The translations under genes were made by a program, and so were the position numbers. From Nageia nagi (lineage: Eukaryota > Pinophyta), in the NCBI GenBank assembly GCA_050084985.1, contig JBITNC010000001.1, positions 54,808,001-54,872,000 of the forward strand: 64,000 bases of DNA, given 5' to 3'. Position 1 is the stretch's first letter, and every line of letters begins with the position of its first letter. Under the pieces are notes generated by a model, which made no database searches, was not told where the DNA came from, and saw nothing but the letters and a program-made list of their open reading frames with translations. Of this stretch, positions 23,646 through 37,369 are shown piece after piece.

Positions 23646-24146
23646 TGAAAGGATTGAACTATAACATGAACAACTCTAAACTCCCAATATTACATGAAAG
23701 CTCACAATACACATCTAACAAACTCACAAAGCAATCTCATAAATATAACACAAGATGTAAGTGGTTCCTTCAACTAGAAGTATATCCACTAACTAGATCT
23801 CACTTCATTCACAAATATGAATCTCTTACAATTCTCCTAGCTCATCTCCTAAACACTATCCTATAGCATAGCTTTACTCCACAAATTGGTGTGTGATCAC
23901 AAAAAAGGGAGCCTTATATTTATAGGCCAAAATCCCTCTTTGGATCACCCTTTTATCTTATGTACAAAAGCATGACATGCACATCCTTTTACCCAAGGAG
24001 CATGCTCATGATATGGAGTGTAGGACAAGTTACATTATCATATTCACTTAAATACTTAAGGTATAAAATGATACCCCTAAGTATATATTAATTTACATAA
24101 AATATTATTACATAACCTTTACAATAATGCATTATACATTCCAACA
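23646..24146 (-). repeat. 5' LTR of copia-2
   Basis: 501 bp, on the + strand TGAAAGGATTG...CATTCCAACA. It carries the AATACTTAAGGTAT segment also seen in the truncated copy at 16500 and, more diverged, in the copia-1 LTRs. A TTTATAGGCC-type region near 23925 may hold the TATA box. Confidence 0.85.
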
Positions 24147-24740
24147 AGTTTCTTCTCCATAAGTACCTAGCATTGATGAACTCCTGGAATATATATATGA
24201 GTTGAGGTATCAAGTGTCTCATATCAATGCTTGTATGTACCATTACTGAGCTAAGTGAGATAGATATCATCAGGAGAGGGATGAGGCTTGAGCTTCTTCA
24301 TAGGCTTAAGGAGCTAGTACATCTATAGGGGGATCTAGCCATCCATCAATGTTTGTTTAAGGTATTCTTTAGCAAAGGGATTACTACTCTTCCATTATTT
24401 AGATATGGTTGAATGAAGTACCACCATATGTTCTTGGCATTCTATATTTAGTCCCTTCAATTTCATATATTCCTATGGATAGTTCAATGCACCAGGTGGT
24501 TAGTGGAGTTCAGAGAAATACTAGTACATAGGGTAGGGTTGTTAGATCTATCACATCACATAGCCATAGTGAGATGGGTGTAGAGCGACTCGAGCTACAA
24601 TTCCTATAGGTTTAGTGGGTACTACCCATATAGGATAGGGCACAGGTGGTAGAGTTGGTAGTTCAATAGATGGTGAGGAGGGAAGCTCATGAGGATAACC
24701 TAGTGATTAGATCATGTGTTTATTATATTTCATGTTATAC
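24147..24740 (+). pseudogene. Antisense PMD ORF of Tat copy A, second part
   Basis: The text resumes after copia-2 and matches copy B at about 1540-2100 in reverse complement. Examples are the GAGATAGATATCATCA region, and GAGGAGGGAAGCTC near 24675 against the reverse complement of about 1545-1560. It is the C-terminal, low-complexity part of the extra ORF and is broken by stops. Confidence 0.6.
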
Positions 24741-26800
24741 TTGTGTTATTTTATAGACTATGTTATTTATTTTTTGAGATCATGGAGGGCATGATCATTT
24801 TTTATGTTTAGACATGTTAGTCGTAGGCTTATTTATTGATGACCTTATTTTTTTTTGGATCATGGATATGATGGTTAGCTTTTATAGATGAATGTTATGG
24901 ATATTTTATGTGATGGTCATTATATTTTTGACATATATACATTATGATAGCTTAGACTTTTATATGCATGTTGATGGTACTTGTTTACATATTTTTGGTA
25001 TCATGTTTTATGGTGTATGGTTATTACTTATATTTCTAGATGCATGTATTAGGATTTTTGATATATAAAATGTATGAATGATTTATTTTATATTTTAATG
25101 AAATATTTAACTTAGCATTTGATGTTCATTCTCTTAAATTAAATATTATAATAATTATTTTCCTATTTAGTTATTATGTTTGTATAATATTGCTATATTT
25201 ATAGGACAAGATTTTGAATATAAATTATGGAATCAGATGCATTATTTTCCATTTTTTTGGCTACTTTTATACATGGTTTAGATATAATATATTGGTATAA
25301 ACATATGTGGTAACATGGATGATATGAATGCATGGATGTAAAACATACAATATTTACAAGACATTTATGGATGTATGGATACATTATAAATACCTAAATA
25401 CACATTGACAAATGGTATATGAATGTAAAGTGTTTTAGGAATGTATAAAACTTAATTACTTAAGGTAATTATGAATGACATAATAATTTAGACATACACC
25501 TTAATGCTTTGGAAACTTATCAAGCTTTATAATAATAATAATTCTTATGTACAATGATATGTAATGAATGAATATTAATAAATAAATAAGTGTAATGAAC
25601 AATACCTTCAATACCTAGTTTCATCAATTGATCTTTTTCTTTGGTCTCTTCTACTAGTTATGATATAAAATAAGATTACAATATACTTAATTTTATCATA
25701 GACTCATGTATGTGCAATGATGTTCATTTCCTTCTCTTGACATATGCAAATTGAATACTCCAAGATTGTAAATTATAATACATTATTGTTCTTATATTTT
25801 TGTAAGGTATACTTCACTTCCAATAAGCATCCATAGCCCTAGTGAAGGTTAACTTCTTCATCTTGTTATAGCCTAGCCTTATTTTCAATCAGGCATCCAT
25901 AGCCCTGATGAGGATACTGTAATGGCCCAAGAACTCTACTTTTATGTTTTCTTCTTCTTTCTTCTTTTTTTTATATATCCTAACTCTTGGGTTTAGGATG
26001 AAGCAAAAAGGTAGAAGAATCATTTTAAATTCATGCTTAAAAAATATATATTTTTTTTAGGATTTTAATATGAGAAGTGTATAATTCTATTAGCATACTA
26101 CCATATATCATAATTATGTCCTTTTATCATCCTAATTTTTTGAAATTTTTACATAGGATCTTTCAACAAAAACCAAACATGAATAGAGTATTCATTGCCT
26201 GTTTCTTTATTCATAAATACAACTATATACATAAATTAATAATCTATGGATGTATGTACAATATGTGGATATGTATAGCTTGATTAGTTGCCTCTCTAAT
26301 AATTATGACATTCAATGCAAAGAACTAGACATAATGAACAAAGTAGAATGATATGAACATAAGGGCAATGCACCCAGTAGCCAAGATGCTTTAGAAGTAT
26401 ATCTCCTAAGTATATATACATACATAGTATTTTTTATTTTTTATTTATATATATATATATAGATTTTTTAAATTTCTTAATATTTTTATATTTTTTATTT
26501 TTGATTATTTTATTTTTAAGGGTTTCCTAATTAGGTAAGAATCTATAACAAGTCATCATGAGTGAAAGGATGGAAATGACAACGAGTGCAAATGCTATGA
26601 TTAATGACCCATTATGTAGAATCATGGGTAATAGATATAGACAACATGAAATCCCAACACCAAATGTTTATGGATAAGAGGTGGGCTATGGTGACTTCAT
26701 TGAATAGTTCTTCTTTAGGATGTAGAATATGTGGTCCACATAATTTAATAAATTTGACTACCAATGGGGTAATAAGAGCATCAACCATAATCCTCCATAT
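24741..26800. other. Noncoding interior of Tat copy A
   Basis: 24750-26290 is the reverse-complement counterpart of 1-1549 in copy B. No gene is supported. 26290-26800 continues towards the extra sense ORF. ORFs at 25199-25384 and 26077-26283 are AT-rich and without domains. Confidence 0.55.
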
Positions 26801-26809
26801 GAAATCAAG

Positions 26810-28870
26810 TCAAGAGAACATGTAGATGAGATTTTGAAAGAACTCCTTATTAGGTATATCATAGATTACACAAGTTCCCCAATAAGGTTGGTGATCAATA
26901 CAAATCTCTATTCGATGAGAATTCCTTAGAGCATCATAGGCACGATCAAACTTATCTAGTTTAGTGGTTAAGCCTACCATGGATAAAATTTGATATTGTA
27001 CACCTTCAAGAAACTGATTGAATTGATCTTTCTCTAATTTTGGGGTTTGTATGGGGTCTTCTAAAGGGTCACTAGGAAATGTACAAGGTGACCATGAGAT
27101 ACAATGGGATGATAGTTCCCATGGGATAGGGGTGTTATAATATGAAAACCCCTCCTGGTGATTGGTGGGATGACTAATGCAATGCGAATGAATCATGATG
27201 CCTAATGTATGTAAAGTACAATCAACCACTTGCAATATCATATGCAAGTGTTTTAGAACTTGTATAAAAATTTTAAAGATAAAAATATATATACAAACAC
27301 ATATATATTTATGTAAAAAGACATTTATAAATTTTATTAATATTTTGAATATTTTTATGATGTTTATCCACATATGTACTTGATGATTATTTTCACATTT
27401 TTACTTTTATTAGGATGAAAAACTTTTTAAAAATCCCAAATTGAAATGATCAACTTGTTTTTTATGAATAACCCAACCTTTACGATCTAAGAAGTAAAAG
27501 TATGGAGGTTGTAGTATAAAATGAGTAGGTCTTGGTCCTAGAATGAAAGATTGATAATGAATAGGATATGAAATAAGTGACAAGATTAAGGGATGATTCT
27601 TGAACTTCTTAATGATGCATATTGGCATAGCTGATGATGACAAGACCTCATCACATTTAAGAATCAAAAGATGAGAGGGAATCCCTAAAGGCTATGGAGA
27701 CTTAGGGGGAAATAATGATGCAAGGGGGATTGCACTCTCTATGAGATATTGGACATGCTCACTATTTATAGGTTTAGGTATGACCTCATTTCTCCTTTAG
27801 TTAAGTCATTCAATAGTTCTTTCAAACCTTGGTTTTACATTGGTAGGATTATTTACATAATAATTTTTACTAAATAATGAACTGTGATCATATATAATTT
27901 CATTTTTCAGAATCGAATGAGTATTATACTCAAGTACCAAGTCATTGATAACCTCAATTATGGAGATTGATCTACCATAACACTAAAGGGTCATATGATC
28001 AACATAATTTAACAAGATCCTATGTCTCCCATAAGGCTAATGCAATCAAAAAAAATTGATCCAATTTGTTAAGTATTTGTCTTCCATGCACATGTACTTT
28101 GCTTGTAATTAGATGGTTGCCTTAAATCCATCAATTTTTAAATCTCATGAATTATTTCCTCACTATTTATAATAATTCATGGTTATAATTTTTTGAATTT
28201 ATTTTGGTAAAGCAAAGAAATAGGCTATCTCCATGTAAGGACACTTTCGTAATGTTTGCATGTAGTGGTCTTTAGGGTATTTATCAACAAAATCTTGATT
28301 TGTGAGATCAACTTGTAATTGTATTTTTTCATTAGTTTCTAGGCTTTTTGGCATTAAATTTCTTACTTGGCTATTGTGTAGAGAAGGATTTTGGAATCTT
28401 GATCTAATTCAAGAAAATCATTGGTTAATTTGTTGCATACATCTAATTGATTATTGAGGCCTACAAAAAACATCATGTAAAAATCTTAGACCATTTTATG
28501 ATCATAAATCTCTTATCATTTGATCTATCTATGTGAATAGAAAATCCTCATTTTGCTATGTAATAATTATTCTATTTTGAATCCAATTATTAAATAAGCA
28601 ATCAACTATGATGTAGGCTAGTATCAACATAATAAGTTTATCATGGGAACCTAGGTGAAATAATGTGCATAACTTGGTAATAAATAGGTTTTTCTATGTA
28701 GATCTCCAAGTTATCTCCTTGAATGTTTATCTCCCACCCTTGATATCCTTCTATATATAGTTTTAAGGCTAATATTCCTTGTAAATCAACAAGTAGATGG
28801 AGGAAATTTCTATTTCTAGGATAAGTACATTGGGATAACTTTGTTATAGCCCTAACTCCCAAATATATAG
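26810..28870 (-). pseudogene. Extra sense-strand ORF downstream of integrase, unknown function
   Basis: On the coding strand of Tat copy A, three open pieces lie between integrase and the antisense PMD ORF: 26810-27373, 27410-27667 and 28641-28862. The first has a non-repetitive, protein-like part (LTTKLDKFDRAYDALRNSHR, then a W/C-containing segment) after a hydrophobic, probably out-of-exon start. I recognise no domain. The pieces may be remnants of one decayed ORF of up to about 650 residues. A different inserted element is the alternative. The matching region of copy B lies outside the window. Confidence 0.4.
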
Positions 28871-29049
28871 ATTTTTTGTAATAGGATATTTATCAAATGC
28901 CTCTTTGGTCAGGAATCAAATGGATGCTTTTTTGATGCCATTTTCTATTTCAAATACATTAAATATGTCTAAGTTTAAGAAAAGAATTTTTTGTTGTTTT
29001 GAATTAAAAAATATTCACAATATATATAATTTGTAAATAAAAAGAACTT

Positions 29050-30330
29050 ATTAACTATATAAAGGATGAAGATGCTTGATATTTATAGGTTCACGCTCTT
29101 CATTACCTTCCATATCAACTAAATGATAAGCTCCATATTTGAACTTTCTTTTAATGACATAAGGTCCTAACCAGTTAGGAGCAAACTTGTTATGACATTA
29201 TCATTCTATTCAAGAAGTTTTCTAGTTTTCTTTTAAAATTAAATCCCCTATATTAAATTCATGAATTTTGACTCTTTTATCAAAATCTTGTTTAATACAT
29301 TTTTGATAAGTATGTAGATGTTCTAAAGCATTAGCTCTCCTTTCATCTAGAAGTAGCAATTGATCTAATCTTATTTGATAAGCTACTTCATTTGTGATAT
29401 GGTCTTGTAAGGTAATTTTTAGAGAGGGAATTTCTATTTCTAAGGGTAGTACTACTTCTATCCTATATACTAAAGAAAATAAGGTTTCCCCAATAGGATT
29501 TTGACTACTAGTTTGATAAGCCCATAATTCATGTGGAATCTTTATATGCCAATATTGATGGGAATCATCAATAGTTTTTAATAAAATACTACAAATGGTA
29601 TTATTTGTAGCTTCAACTTGGCCATTCCCTTAGGGATAGTAAGGCATTGAGAAGCTTAATTGGATATGATATCCTTTACATAAAGCGTCGACTTCTTTGT
29701 TTTTGAAGTTTTTCCCATTATCAATAATAATTTGAGTAGGAATTACAAAATTACATATGATATGGTTTTGTATAAATTTTTCTATCTTTGGTCCTTTTGT
29801 TGAAATCATAGGAATGGCCTCTACCCATTTCATAAAATATTCTATAGGCGTTATTATAAATTTGTGACCTCTTGAGGAAATGGGAGATATTTGACCTATT
29901 AAATCTAATGCTCATCTTGAGAATGGCCATAATTATTGCATAGGTTGTAATGTATGTGAAGGTTGACTAAATAAATTGGTGTGTTGTTGACATTTAACAT
30001 ACTTTTTAACATATTCCATGCCTTCACATTCCATATTAGAATAGTAATATCTCATACGCATTAATCATTTTGTAATTGTGAAACCACTAAAATGTCCTCC
30101 GTAAATTCCATCATGTACACATGAAATAAGGATTTGTGAATCGACCCATTCTAAACATCTAAGTAATATCCCATCGAAACCCCTATGATACAGGACATCT
30201 CCTATTGTGCAAAAGTGAAAAGCTTTTATCTTAAATACTTTTCTAAATGATTTCATTAAATCTTCATGTAATACCCTATCTCTTAGGAATTTAAACAATT
30301 ATGTATGCTATAATTTTTTGTCTTCCATCA
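29050..30330 (-). pseudogene. Tat copy A integrase, broken
   Basis: The minus strand encodes a Ty3/gypsy integrase, which inserts the element cDNA into the nucleus. From N to C there is a zinc-binding region (LLRCLEWVDS...HDGIYGGHFSG, 30065-30298) and a core with IIDNGKNFKNKE (second Asp kept) at 29630-29833. The third catalytic residue lies in an NGQVEATN segment just after a stop near 29630. The C-terminal part is at about 29060-29200 (LGPYVIKRKF, YGAYHLVDMEG, INIKHLHPLY), typical of Athila/Tat integrases. Several stops and frame changes are present. Confidence 0.85.
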
Positions 30331-30419
30331 CATTCTTTAGAACTACATGTTTGATTTCATTTTATTCTATTGATGATTGAGTGATTGGACAATCTCAATA
30401 GGGATCATTTTTTTATTAG

Positions 30420-30850
30420 GGTTTGCAACCATTAAAGATCGAATAGAGGCCATAGCATCAACAATTATATTAGTTTATCATGGTGCTACTTCTATATCAT
30501 ATTTTTCAAAGGATGATAACAGATTATCTACCAATCTCTTATATTTTTGCAACAAAGGTTCCTTACATTGGAAGATTTCTTTGACTTGGTTTACAATTAA
30601 TAACAAGTCACCAATAAATTTAACTTTTATTAACTTTGATTTTATGGTATTTTTTATAGCTAGGATTAAAGCTCCATACTCAACATTATTGTTTGTACAT
30701 AAAAAATTAAGCTTAAAATAATAGGGTATGGGAACTCCTTGGGGTGTAATGAACATGACACCTACACCTCCACTTTGTTCACATCTTTATCCATCAAAAA
30801 AGGTTACCCTATCCTAATCTTCTTCAGATTGTATAGGAATTTCTATTTCA
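30420..30850 (-). pseudogene. Tat copy A second (archaeal-type) RNase H, broken
   Basis: The minus-strand text GVMFITPQGVPIPYYFKLNF, then CTNNNVEYGALILAIKNT, is the archaeal-type RNase H found after the normal RNase H in Tat/Ogre elements. The Glu of NNVEY is kept; the first catalytic Asp lies in the FFDG text just upstream, which is interrupted. The part at 30478-30756 is open. The second RNase H is the main reason for the Tat call. Confidence 0.8.
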
Positions 30851-32300
30851 TCTAATTAGAATACATATTCATCTAGTAATTCTATGATTAATGGATTATC
30901 ATTGGGTAATGGTGCTTCAATGAGATAGTTAGCTATGGATTTTCCTTTGATTGATTTCTAACTTATGAATAGTAAGTTGAATTTAGTTAAATGCATGATC
31001 CATTTAGATGATCTTGCATTTTGATAAGTTTTATTCATCATATATTTCAAAGGATCTACTTTGGCAATTACATATGTGGTATGGTTTAGTATGTAATATC
31101 TTAATTTTTTAATTATGAATACTACCTATAAACATAAATTTTCTAAATATATGTATTTAATCTCATAGCCAACCAAATTTTGACTGAGATAATATATTAC
31201 ATGTTCTTAACTATTTTCATTTTTTTGTGCAAGCATAGTTCCTAAGGTTGTTTCTATGGTGAATATATATAACATGAATGTTCTCTAGGCTTATGTGGTA
31301 CTAAAATAGGTGGTGAAAGAAGATAATGCTTTATTTCATCAAACACTTCATGTTGTTCATTGCCCCAATGAAATGTAATCCCTTTCTTTAAGAGTTTGTT
31401 AAAGGTTTACATTTATCTAACAACTAAAAATGAAACATCTTATGGCCTGTAACTTACCCTGTAGGATTTATAGTTATTTTATATTGAGGGAGGTAATATA
31501 TTTGTTATTTTTTTATTTATTAGGATCTAATTCAATTCCTCACCTAGAGATGATGAAACCTAACAATTTCCCAATGTTACTCCAAAAACATATTTCTTTA
31601 GGTTCAATTGGATCTTATGTTCTAGTACCCAGATAAAATATTTTGATGAGTACTTTGTGATGATCTTCCTATATTTTTGATTTTTTCAATATTCCATGTA
31701 CATAGTCCTCCATAATGTCATGCATGTATCATAAAAATGTACATCATGGCTCTTTAATCAAAACCTCCAGCATTTTTCAATCTAAAAGGTATACTTTATA
31801 ATAGAATGTTTCCCAGGTGTTATGAACATGATTTTATGTTGGTTTTTGATGCCACTTTTAATTTGGTTATACCCTAAAAATCCATCCATGACTGATAATA
31901 TTTCATGTCTCATAGTAGAATTGACTAAGCTATTTATGTTTGTAGGAGAAAGGCATCCTTAAAGCATGCTTTATTTAGATCTTTAAAGTCTGTACATATT
32001 CAAATCTTCCCAATGGATTTTTTAACCAGTACCATATTGGAATATCCTAGTCAAAATAATCATGGAATGGATAAACTTAACTTCTAAAAATTTTTACAAC
32101 TCTTCTTTTACCATCAAGGCAATTGTAGGATGCATTTTTTGTAACTTCTATTTAACAATGTTTTGCATCTTATTTTATACTAAGATTATGCACTACTAAG
32201 TTTAGGATCAAGTCCAGGCATATCACATATAACCATGAAATATCTCTTATTTTTCTTTGATTATTATGATAAATTATATTCTTTTCTTTTCAGTAAGGGA
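30850..32300 (-). pseudogene. Tat copy A reverse transcriptase and RNase H, broken
   Basis: Minus-strand remnants of gypsy reverse transcriptase: an ICTDFKDLNKACFKD segment (about 31985), an RLKNAGG-x-x-x-RAMMYIF segment (about 31740-31790), and the active-site region HDIMEDYVHGI (about 31690-31710), where YVDD has become YVHG. The connection/RNase H part reads LVGYEIKYIYLENLCL and KLRYYILNHTTYVI, with DPLKYMMNK (about 31030-31180). Stops are dense. The lost active site means that it cannot polymerise. Confidence 0.8.
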
Positions 32301-34350
32301 TGTCCCAAAGTGAATGATTTTAGGGTTGTTAGTATCATCACTTGGGTTTCAACCTCAATGGTCTCTTCAATTAATATGTGAGATCCTTCTCTCATTGGTT
32401 GGGTATTGAAATCCAATTATTATCATTTCCATTGTATTTTCATCCTTACTTTTCATATTGATCTTCTAAAGTCTATTGATATTCAAGTCTGAAGTTCATA
32501 AGTTTGTATCTATATATTTGAAAGCCTAGATTGTAGGTTGTTTAGGAATCAATGTAAAATATACATTTCTTCATCTACCAGAAAGCATAGGAATAGATAC
32601 TTGATGTTTCTAATCCTATTATTTCAAACTCATCACTTCTAACCAATATAAGTGCATATTATGTGTGAAATTATAACATATTTCCATGATTTTACCAAAT
32701 TTTTAAATATTTTGGATTTTGTTCTAGTTCAATTATCCTACAACCATATACTCCTTGATTTTTGTTCTTATAACCCAATCATGTCTTATCACTAGGAAAC
32801 TGATAATGAATAACAATGGTGTTACCTAGGTCCTTGTTTGTATTATCCTCAACCTTATCCTTTCCACTGACATCTATCAAAATATATTTGGATAAATGAT
32901 CTTACATCTGGTGATAAGTATTCTAATGAATCATAGAAGATACCTTCATTGGATTGAGGTAAAGGGAGGATAGGTGGTTCTATTGGATTATGATATATAA
33001 AAAATGTTTAATTATGTAACTGTCCCAATGGTATTAATTTCCCACTACACTAGGAGACCCTTTAGGTCTTCCTATTTCTTGTGTTGTAGAATATTAAAAA
33101 TGATATCATCAATGGTAAATTCTCCTATTTCATAATTTGTTAATCTTATAGTTATAGAATAGATATTATATGGTTTATCTTTTATTGTACTATCATTATT
33201 CAACACATTTATGGGATAAGATGCTTTTGATGATGAGGCTTTCTTGCTTCATCTAACCTTTACATCTTTCTTTCCATGTTTGCTTTTCTAAGAGTGTCAG
33301 TTCTATTTTTGATAATGGATCTTGTTAATCTTTGGTGTATGAGGTATTTCAAGATCAACAGGATCTTTCCTTTTTAATGAACTTGGAAAAGAACCTTTTT
33401 TTATCAATATCTAATATTGACACCTTTTTTGAACTATAGGCATTATAAAATAGTGAGTAGAAGGTAAAGTAGTTTCTCATGAAAAATGTGTGTAATTGCA
33501 ATGGGAGTATCATTTCTTCTTAAGTACATAATGTATATTTTAAATAGATGTGATATGTTGATGGATGCATTGCATGTCTCAATCCAAGGTCTCCTTTAGA
33601 GTAGGTTGTATTGCATTATATCCCTTTTAATAACATGCAATAATGTTTGTACTATTTTAGATCCCCACAATAATACGAAATAAGATAGATCCCATTTTAA
33701 GCAATAAAGAATCACTGAAAGCTCCTAATTGTAAAGAAGGTGCATATATATGTGAAAAAGGGAGAATCAAATTTTTATAGGCATTTGTGGAAATGATATT
33801 TATTGCAGAACCCTATCTATTAATATCATTTTAAAAGCCCTCCCATCTATCTTGGCTAAATATGTAATGGAGGATCTTGACCCTGTAAATGGTTCAATGT
33901 CTAATTTCATGATCATAGAAGGAAATAGTGAGGTTTTTGGCTTATCTTAATATTTATAACAAATACACAAACTTTTAGGGTTTGATGTTTAGCTTGATTT
34001 TTGTAATAATTGTTCATAGCTTCTTGATGATCTTTGGACTATTGTAGTAATTCAAACAAATACATATTCACTTGTGAATTTTTCAATAATGTTGTAAATC
34101 TCTTTTTACTAAAACCTTAGGAGGTTATGGTCTAGGTATATTTGGTTGTACAACACATCATTTAATTAATTGTTAGGAATATTTAGCTTTCTTCTTGCAC
34201 CCTTTGGGCTCTTATGGTTATACTTACCATGGCAACAAAAGTAGAGGCATATTGAAGCCTTTATGCATTACTTGATTTTTGGTGAGTATGATGCTATGGT
34301 ATTAGCTTGGTGTTGAGAAGTGGATTTTGATATATTTCTAGATTTTGATT
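32301..34350 (-). other. Presumed protease/linker region of Tat copy A
   Basis: The region lies between gag and reverse transcriptase, where protease is expected. I could not confirm a D-S/T-G motif because the frames are too broken. No other gene is recognised. Confidence 0.4.
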
Positions 34351-35560
34351 AGGAATAGCTAATGGGTTATCTACCTATAATCTTCCTTGATCAATCAAAT
34401 ATTGAACTTTATGTTGTAATGTTCTACATTTTCCTTAAGTATGATCCTTTTGATAATGGTAATGATAATAATTATTCTCATTGTACCATTTACTATCTCT
34501 TGGATCAAGTCTTTCAAGTTGTATTTCAGGAAATGTAATCATTTGATGATCCATTGATTTTTTTAAAATATTGTAAAGTGATTCAGTCAAAGGAGTAAAC
34601 TTTTGGGTGGTGGCCTAAAGTTTCTTCCCTCATTTTATATACCAAGTATATTTTGTAGAGGTTTGATTTGCATCTTTTAATAAGAAAATTTATTGCAAGC
34701 ATTGATTTTGTTGATTATCCTACTTGATTTTTATTTCTAAAAATAGGGTTCTTTTTTTTTACCTTTTAATTCTCCATCCTGGATTATAACATTTTTTATT
34801 ACAAACTTGAGAGATTGACTTCCTCAAATGCTTGTGTTGTTGAATTGATAAGGTACTAGTAATAGGTCTTAGAAACTTTGATAAATATTTTTACTAGTTC
34901 TTCTTGTGGTAGAGTATAAGGCATGCTTGTTAGAATCACCCTCCATCTTGAGATAAAGTTATAATTGCCTAATCTTGGAATTGTTGTAATCTTGTGAGAT
35001 CATTTATAGAGGTTTTATCTTTAATATTTATCCTAAATTGTTGTAAGAATAAGTTAGCTAATTATGCATAAATGTGATGCTATGCTTAGTTAAATTATTA
35101 TACCAATCCATGCTTATTAGCAAGTGTCATAGGAAATTTATGCAACATTAAAGCATCATTGATGGAAATTACATAACTTGAATACTTGAAGCATTTATAT
35201 GATCCTTAAGATCCTCATTTCCTTTGAAAGATTCAATATTTGTAATTTCAAATTTGAAAGGATATCCATCTTAGGAACACTTGGGTTTCATAGGCCCCAT
35301 CACAAATTATTTTGTAAGAGACTTTATGTTTATTCAGTTGACGTAACATTCTTTCAATCTCTATTAACCTTTCATAAAGTTGTTACTTGGTTGCATAGGA
35401 AGTATAGATTTTTACTATCCCTATTACCTTCCCTTTTTTATTTGTTAAGGCAATTGGTAACTTCTTTTGGAAGGTGTTTGGTTACTATAGTAATTTTTAT
35501 TATATGGTGGAGAAAGTGGAGGAGGTTGATGTGAAGGCAACTGTTGTGGCCCCTATTAAT
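34350..35560 (-). pseudogene. Tat copy A gag, broken
   Basis: Minus-strand text reads WYNNL (capsid W-Y-x-x-L, about 35110), then a long polar segment, and at about 34400-34500 a degraded zinc-knuckle-like HYHYQKDHTxGKCRTLQHKV followed by QYLIDQG. Athila/Tat gags show the same C-x-x-H...GH-T-x-x-C...L-x-x-x-I-x-x-LI-x-x-G order. Cysteines are partly lost and stops are frequent. The ORF at 35199-35534 on the + strand is a shadow. Confidence 0.65.
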
Positions 35561-37369
35561 ATAAAGGTGTAGGAGCATGATGTTTTTGAACCTCATATCT
35601 AATCTAAGGTAAAGGGGATTTAAGGTTTGTTTCTTCTCATGTGGTACTCCTTCTTCTTGTAAGCAAAGTCATTTGACCTTTATAGTTTTTATGACCTTGA
35701 GGAGACAAGGATCATTCTCTAGATGGAAACTTCCTATTATTAACTACTCTTTGATTTGATATGTTTTGAAGTTGAGCATGAACTTGTTGTTTATTAGGTT
35801 GCTCTATTGGTGTTCTAGTTTGATATACATAAAACACAAGTTGTGTTTTGAGATAGATTTTTCCAATCCTCTAGGTTTATTTGGTTTATATAAAAATTTG
35901 TTGGTTATCCTAAATTTTTTCTTGATTTTGAATTGTTTAGATGCATATGATGGTATTTCTTATACATATACCTTAAAGGATTAATATTACTTTGTTTTAA
36001 GTTCTATGATTTTCCTAGGGGTTGTATGGGTAGTAATAGGGTTTATATAGCTAGTGATAGAAGAAGAATGACTAGTCCTAGGGGTAGGTGTGTTTGTTTT
36101 TAGAATATTATAAGCATCATAATACACCCTAGCATGACTCCTTGATTTAGATATCAAAGTAGTTATATGTATCAAAATTCTATCATCAAATTATTCCATC
36201 CTTATAGATATGGTGGAAGGGGTGTAATCATCTCATCTTATGTAGAATTGAACAAGACATCCATTTGGTAGGTAATGCATAAACAATCATACATAGGTTT
36301 AAAAGCACCCTTTTGTAATACAGCATAAGCTTAATGTATTTGTGATGAGGGTAATAGTACTTAAAATAATTTCTTCCTCATTACCTATTAGTGTATCTTC
36401 TGCTAGCTAAGTTAGATGTAATCGAAGACTATGAGCTTAGAAGAGAGAAGAATCCTTAACTGTGTTAAACATTATCTTACTTCATTTAAGGTATCATATA
36501 TCTCTTGAGGAGTTTCCTCTCCTTAATGTATCTATGCTAGATTATGAGACTATAACTAGGTTCTCTTTCCTGATAAGTTTCACCATAGGGCTCTTATTGA
36601 TGACAAGTCATTTGAGAATGAGTATTAACCATTATTTTTTTTTTTTGGAATTTTATCTTTTAGTTTTGTTTTTTTTTTTTGCTAGATAAGAAATAAAATA
36701 AAACACAATCATTCATAGTATTTTTTTTATTATTAAGAAAATAAGTAGATCACAAATAACCTATTTATAAACTCACCTTTTTAGTGAGATTATCTTACCT
36801 AATTTTTTTTATGAATTGAATTAATTTTTTCTTAATGAGTAATGTGAATTATTCATTTTATTCTTCTTAATTTTTCTATATTATTTTTTCTTAGTTAGGT
36901 ATTTAAAAAAGGTAGGTTACAATTCTATAAGCAATCTATGGTGAAGTATCAGCTTGGTATCTACAATGGTCCCCTTAGTGCAATGGGGCATGAGGAATTT
37001 TTAAACACTATTTGATAGCAGAATTCAAACATAACCTCCTTATTTATAGTCATTGATAGAAAATGATGACTTCTATCCTAAAATCTAGTATCCATCTCCA
37101 AGTTTAGCTCTACAACTTATGGTGTGGTCATTGGGTGCACAAGAAGTATAAGAATACATGGTAGGTCATCACCTCCAACTCATTTATGTTTATTTTAGAA
37201 GGTTTTCTAAATATGCATTTAATAAATAAAAGAACTTATGACCACTACAACCCAACCCAACATACATGTCCTTTTATTATGTTTTATTTAATGTGAAAAA
37301 AGTAGTGTTTGAATTAATGAGTCTTAATCTAACCCACAAGATTCATTACTATTTTTAGTATGATTCTTT

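Larger units (their letters stand above)
16450..24146 (-). mobile_element. Copia-2, pol-deleted element of the copia-1 family, nested in Tat copy A
   Basis: Minus-strand element with a complete 5' LTR (23646-24146), a tRNA-iMet primer site (23632-23643), a long leader (about 18000-23630, interrupted by the gag-only element at 19973-22572), gag (about 17100-17960), a short 3' tail and a truncated 3' LTR (about 16465-16590). Leader and gag match copia-1 in reverse complement. Between gag and the 3' tail there is no room for integrase, reverse transcriptase or RNase H, so all of pol is missing. The 3' LTR lacks its R/U5 side, so a later deletion must also have removed the left edge and the target duplication. 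Confidence 0.8.

Noticed and set aside
24741-26290. Chance that 1-1549 and 24750-26290 form a large inverted repeat with its own function
   Set aside because: The similarity is explained by two Tat copies in opposite orientation.
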